From NCBI GenBank assembly GCA_003254905.1, contig QANU01055854.1:62001-126000 (forward strand): DNA of 64,000 nucleotides. Reading direction: 5' to 3'. Below are positions 59,023 to 64,000 of this stretch, one piece after another. The stretch is from Nissolia schottii (lineage: Eukaryota > Streptophyta > Magnoliopsida > Fabales > Fabaceae). Position 1 is the stretch's first letter. Each line of letters starts with the position of its first letter. The notes under the pieces were generated by a model. That model was not told the origin of the DNA and made no database searches. It saw only the letters and a list, made by a program, of their open reading frames with translations. The position numbers were made by a program, and so were the translations under genes.

Positions 59023-62000
59023 CTAATGCATAATGTCGGCAGGACTAGGTTCATGACCATGGCAGCACATGTAATTAACAGACGCAACCTCCATGACACG
59101 GCCACAATCCACATTTGGGCACGGCAACCGCGCCAAGATATCAGTCGGGTAGTTAGAAATCTCGCTGTGCTCACACTTGCGTGGACCGCCGTCTTTAGCC
59201 ACCTTACATTTCTCATAGTACTCTTTGAAAGCCACGTCGAAGCTCACTTCTTGGTGCAGCCTGTCATGCCACTTGACAAATTCCCTGACTGTACGGTACA
59301 TGGCGTCGCCGTGACCAAGGAGCTTGACATTGGAGCCTTTGCTGAGAATAACCCACCCTTTCGGGTCTTGTTTGAGGAACAGCAATCTCTTCATCTCTCT
59401 GGTTGCAAAGTCCATAACCTGATCACCACCGCTGCTGCCTCCGCCTTTCATCTGTTTCCGGCTGGCGAGCAAGCTGTCTATGGCAATCCAGAAGCGAGGA
59501 ACAACCTTGTGGTCGTCCTTCCCTAACGGGTAAGACTCAATTGTGATGTCTGGCTGCATGATTGTCTCTATCTGTGTTTTCAGTGCGTCCACCGCCATCG
59601 AGAATTCCTGTATCCACTTGCTGTCGGAGCCTCCAAAGATGAAGATGTAACAATCCTCTTCGAACTGCATGCACATTTGATATTTACACATTTAAGCACC
59701 CAGGCAGCAAAGCAAAGGGAGTAGATAGTACTTACCAATTCTCCTAATTTCGGGTTGAGCTTGATCATTTCGGCCCAAAACCAGTTCCACTGCTGTGTGA
59801 GCCGGGTGTGATCGTCATTTCTGAAAGGGAAGCCATCGATCCCCCAGACAGCAATAAGTTGCTTGGTGTCCAAGTTTTCCACTCTCCCTTCGGGGCTTAT
59901 TAATGGTATAATCGGCTTGTCCTTGTAATGGAACACCTCTCTGATCAGTCTTACGCCCGTTGAGAAATTGAATTCCTTCGCCACGTACCATCCAATCTTG
60001 GTCCGCTCCAAAATGGTTTCTAGAACCTTCCTATTTTTGTCATTCCATTCATCCACGATGGGGATCCACAAAATCTTGAAATCCTCTTTCTTGTAGCCCT
60101 CTACTTCTCTTGGTTCTTCCTTCAACTTCTCATGGATTGTCTTCAAAAGCTGGGTCTCATCTTGAACGTTTTCAAGACCCGATATGAACAGCAACACATG
60201 CTTCTTCTTAAACTCTTCGATTCTAACCTGTTAGTTATTAGAGTGATTAAAATGCAGTTATAAACGCGGTAATCGTTAGGTTACATGTGACATGTGGTGG
60301 TGGCATCCTGTAAATCCCTTAAGAAGATTAGTGTCCGAGGGATCTATTTTTTAAGCTTAACTTACTCTTGCTCATTTTATACCTCTATATGTCAACATTT
60401 AAAATCGAAATTAATGAGATGAATTTAAATACACATGATTAAGAGAATAACTTAGGTTAAAAAGTAACAATAAGACTCCAAAACATTTCTCTTTGGCATA
60501 ATAAGAAATTCTGTCTTTTTACGCTTTGTTATTTACCCACCTGTTGTCCAGTGAGACCGCTGTATATTATATGCCTTGAATCAAGGCTCTCCCCGGAGAT
60601 TATGAGAGCTTTCAAAACCCTTACAATATCTTTACCAGTATGGAGCACGATGTTCTTACGCCTCGTGTAATCTTCTATCACCCCTGTAATAATCGACATG
60701 GCACCCATAATTCAAATAGATTTAATATAAAGTATTTAGGGAAAATAATTATTATGCTTGTGAATGTAACTAACCTATCTGCTTCTTGCACTCTTCCAGA
60801 TGGTCCTTGAAACTTTTAAGAATGAGGTCAAGCTTGTGATCAAAATTTTTGGGTAATTCATATCTGTTACCCCTGAAATATCAAAACAATTGCAGTACTT
60901 GTGACATAAAAATGTAAGCTACACTTGGGATACGTTATTACGGCGAAAAGAATAGTAACGAGTATGATTTAATTATATGTAAAATTACAATTTTTTTTTT
61001 CTTATATTTATCGAATCCATTAATTTAGTCTCTTAATTTCCTTTTTCCTCTACTTTTCAAATAGTTATCGATTAGGTTCCTTTCATTTTAAATTAGTATC
61101 TGTTAGATCTGTCATAAGACAAAATTGTTAGATCTGATAAAGGATGGGGATACAAAAAAAAAAAAAAGAAAAAAAGTAAGTAATGATGCAGTTAAGTGAA
61201 GGTAGGTTACTTATTATCAGTGGTGATATCATCAATTTGGCCAGTGCAGGTGACAAAGGTGAAGATGGCCCAGTAGACAACGACAGGGATCTCATGCAAA
61301 GTGTCGGACAAGACAGGCACTTCCTTGATGTCATAGCCAGTGCTTGCAAGCCTCTTCCACTCAGTGATGCACTCAATCATCTGCATCACCTTCTTCACCA
61401 GGCTGCTGAAGTTAACGAGGTGCTGCGAGTGCTGCATGATGTTCTGAAGCCCGTTCAACTCGGCCAGCGATTTCTCAACCTGGTCACGTGGACTCTGTGG
61501 AAGGTAGGCGAATTTGCCGTACTCTAACGCAAAAGCTGCTTGAACTATGAGGGCCTTTGCGTCCCAGGAATAGGATTTCAGCTGCTCCAGTATCAACATT
61601 GTCGTGTGATGCGCGTAATGATCACCGCGTGCTGTGCATATCATCTGCAACCAGTGGAAATCACATCTTGTATTTTACCCTCTTCATTTTAGAAAAAAAA
61701 ACATTAGCTTTTTAATTTACCTTTTGCTTTTATTCTTTTCTTTTCTTTGCATAAGCAGTGCTTCGTATAAGTATCAAGAAAGTGAATATGGGGATATTTC
61801 CAATTCCAAAAGTGAAGAGATATTCCCTTTGTTTCTTATAATAAATAGATTCTATATAGAATATTTAGCAATCACCTGGCAAGCAATTCGCTTCAGTTTG
61901 GCAGTGAGCTGTTGGAAAGAAGTTAAGGTGGGGTACTCTTCTCTGAATTGATCACCGAGTTGGCCACTCTGTTAAGAAGATAAAGAGATCATTACAATTT

Positions 62001-62512
62001 GTGTCACACTAGCATGCATAGTTTCACTGGTTTTACATTGCTTACTGAGTTACAATGTTTTGATTAATAACAACTTATGTTTTATAGTTAATTAACGTGA
62101 TTACTATATATATATATATAATAATCAACCTTGTCGATCCACCACTAGATCGATGTAACTCGTTACATGAATAAGATGGAAGAAGGTACAGTGTTTAAAG
62201 GGAATTGGTAAACAATGTTTATAGACAAAGCGTTAGTAAATGATTGGAATGCGATGTGTTTACGTTGTGAAGAAGAGTGTAAGCAATTAAGCGAAATTAG
62301 TTTACCTTAGTAATCATCCTGTCAGTAATTTCAATAGAGTGGTGGATAACGTTTGAGGCAACACTGTAGAGAGATCCCACATCGCACTTGTCCACACAAT
62401 GGAAATGGGTTTTGTAAACATTCTCCAGGATCTGATCATCGCTGAATTCAAAAGGGTTCTGCATCAGGCTCTTCCCTTGCGCCACATTGTTGCTTGGGAC
62501 TTGCTTGGACAT
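59023..62512 (-). CDS. SEO: Sieve element occlusion protein (P-protein subunit), copy 2
   Basis: Seven minus-strand exons (62306-62512, 61876-61968, 61211-61644, 60775-60872, 60541-60683, 59736-60227, 59023-59664) encode 702 residues. Start MSKQVPSN; N-terminal domain NPFEFSDDQILENVY; RDQVEKSLAELNGLQNIM and HEIPVVVYWAIFTFVTCT in the middle; the thioredoxin-like portion opens with HVLLFISGLENVQDETQLL. The C-terminal Cys motif is PCPNVDCGRVMEVASVNYMC then CHG. Intron positions and phases equal those of copy 1, so the pair arose by tandem duplication. Copy 2 is 19 residues longer, partly from a Lys/Gly-rich insert (MKGGGSSGGDQVM). The protein should act in sieve-tube P-protein bodies, possibly co-assembling with copy 1. 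Confidence 0.93.
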
Positions 62513-62613
62513 GTTGCTCGTTCAGCCTGGCCTAAAGCCTACGTACGTACGATGATGCCTTAGAACCGAATTTGGAACTAAAGGATGCCTTGTTCATTTG
62601 TTCTAGCTAGGCC

Positions 62614-62621
62614 TATTTATA
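62614..62621 (-). promoter_or_regulatory. TATA box of SEO copy 2
   Basis: TATAAATA on the minus strand, about 102 bp before the ATG, followed by GGCC as in copy 1 (GCC). Confidence 0.7.
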
Positions 62622-63342
62622 GAAAGAGGAAAATTAAGAACGCTTTACAAAAGCAAGCCTATAGCGTAGAGGGATTAAAAAAGAATATATACACTTGCCC
62701 AAAAAAGAAAAAGCAACAAGACATGCTAAATACATTTCAGAGTTACTGTACGTAAAAATGAGCATGCAGACAAAATGAATGTTTTGCCAAAAGTATTCAT
62801 TATGAAAAACGGTATCAACACTTACCCAACATGTATCATCACTTACTAAAAAACATGTATTTAACACTATTATTTTTTAATATTTTAAATACATTCACTC
62901 TCTATTAAATCACACCCTCTCTTCATCATGTTTGATATTATTCGTTTTCTGTATTTGACTATATTTATTTTTCTGTTATGTATGCTTGTTTCTCTTGTTG
63001 TGTAGTTGTCGAATGACTATTTTTGAAGTGTATAAATAACAAAATTGTTATGTATTATATCATAGATTACTGTAAGTGATTGACTCCAATAATCATCATC
63101 TCAAAAATTTAATATATAATAAAATCTGGTTAAATAAGTGTCTAAAAATCTTATATCTATAGTATCAAAATTATCATTTGACCTATGTACGGTTTTTGAG
63201 CTTGCCACCTGTGCTTGGGCTCGTTTAAGTATTTTTCTCCTCTTAAAAAAAGCAAGAAGAAGAGCAAATATACAACTCATGTAATCACTTTTGCTGTATG
63301 ATCTCGAATTTAAAATAGAAAATTGAAATGGAACATGATGCT
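62622..63342. other. Upstream DNA of SEO copy 2 absent from copy 1
   Basis: AT-rich DNA without a gene. Because the shared upstream block starts 831 bp from the copy 2 ATG but only 225 bp from the copy 1 ATG, about 600 bp here were gained in copy 2 or lost in copy 1. No terminal repeats of an inserted element were recognised. Confidence 0.45.
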
Positions 63343-63550
63343 TTCATTTGGATTTCATAACGTAACCTTAATGTTTTCATGATTGTAAACTATTGTCCCC
63401 AGGATATGAGTGACGTTTTGTTAGGATTCCAAATACTACTTTTGCTTTTCTTAAACCAAGTTCGTTTGCGCATTTTGGATTGATCAAACCTACAAGAAAA
63501 GAATGAAGGCAAATTAACAGCGTAAACATGACTGTTTCCAAAAGCTAAGG
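63343..63550 (-). promoter_or_regulatory. Upstream block conserved between the two SEO genes (copy 2 side)
   Basis: Carries TTTGGATTTCATAACGTAACC, TTGTTAGGATTCC, AAGAAAAGAATG, AAATTAACAG and TGTTTCCAAAAGCTAAGG in the same order as 55784-56005. Confidence 0.6.
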
Positions 63551-64000
63551 TTCATATAGTGTATATATATGAAAACCATTAATATATAATCCGTAACAAC
63601 CGAAAATAGTGAAAAGCTATATGTTACTCTCTTTAAGAATGTTAGCATCATTTCTGACATCCGGAATAATTGTTGCATAAACTTATACTCTGACACATTT
63701 CATCTTCACGATATATAAAATGTTGTGATCAGGACACTTTTGTGGGACCCGTATTTGCTGTAATTAATTTAAGTGTTTTGGTAGTCCACCACAATGTAGC
63801 TAAATCACATTTCAAATCTTAGGGTATGTTTAATATTATATATAAGGGTGGATTGTATAAGCTAATATAATGCATTAGAACCTAATTTATCATTTAATAC
63901 AATTAACGTATTGTATTAATTTATACATTAATGAGCCCTTTTATATCAAAATGACGTATAACTCTATTAAATTTTATGAGTAAAGGATTAGACCTGATTA
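63551..64000. other. Intergenic DNA at the right edge
   Basis: AT-rich, no gene or element recognised. Confidence 0.45.

Overview
The window reads as nuclear DNA of a dicotyledonous plant. It is AT-rich, its genes carry short exons with GT-AG introns, and the space between genes is packed with plant transposon debris. The gene set points to a eudicot, probably a woody one, but I cannot name the species. Two single N positions (37597 and 47617) suggest a draft assembly.

Layout, left to right. 341-1227 (+) is the 3' end of a homoserine dehydrogenase-like gene. 1228-5950 is repeat-rich: a long-TIR Mutator-like element, a CACTA end, a MITE cluster and a 373-bp tandem duplication. 5955-9546 (+) is a four-exon GPI-anchored lipid transfer protein gene. 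10490-13270 holds a dead L1-type LINE, a short tandem repeat and an LTR fragment. 14830-22891 (+) is a chloroplast Fe-superoxide dismutase gene of the FSD3/PAP4 type. Its frame is intact, but several active-site residues, including one iron ligand, are changed. About 24.0-24.1 kb there is a small nuclear copy of plastid ycf2. 25491-27230 (-) is an intronless EIN3/EIL ethylene-response transcription factor. 28.3-40.4 kb is a gene-free repeat block; in it a solo LTR of 2952 bp with a 5-bp target duplication is cleanly nested in an older repeat array. 40.4-50.3 kb (+) is a complete ARGONAUTE4 gene with 22 coding exons and MITEs in its introns. 52402-55559 and 59023-62512 (both -) are two tandem sieve element occlusion (SEO) genes, separated by the 3' end of a fossil LTR retrotransposon.

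The genes are independent housekeeping, regulatory and phloem genes, not one pathway. They act in amino acid synthesis, cell-wall/plasma-membrane lipid transfer, plastid superoxide handling or plastid transcription, ethylene signalling, RNA-directed DNA methylation, and P-protein formation in sieve tubes. The SEO pair is a local tandem duplication: exon structures are the same, and a similar ~200-bp block survives upstream of both genes.

No rRNA, tRNA, CRISPR or operon-type structure was recognised. The observation most worth a second look is the FSD3-type SOD whose fold and reading frame are kept while residues equivalent to E. coli SodB Lys29, Tyr34, Gln69 and the iron ligand His73 are all replaced.
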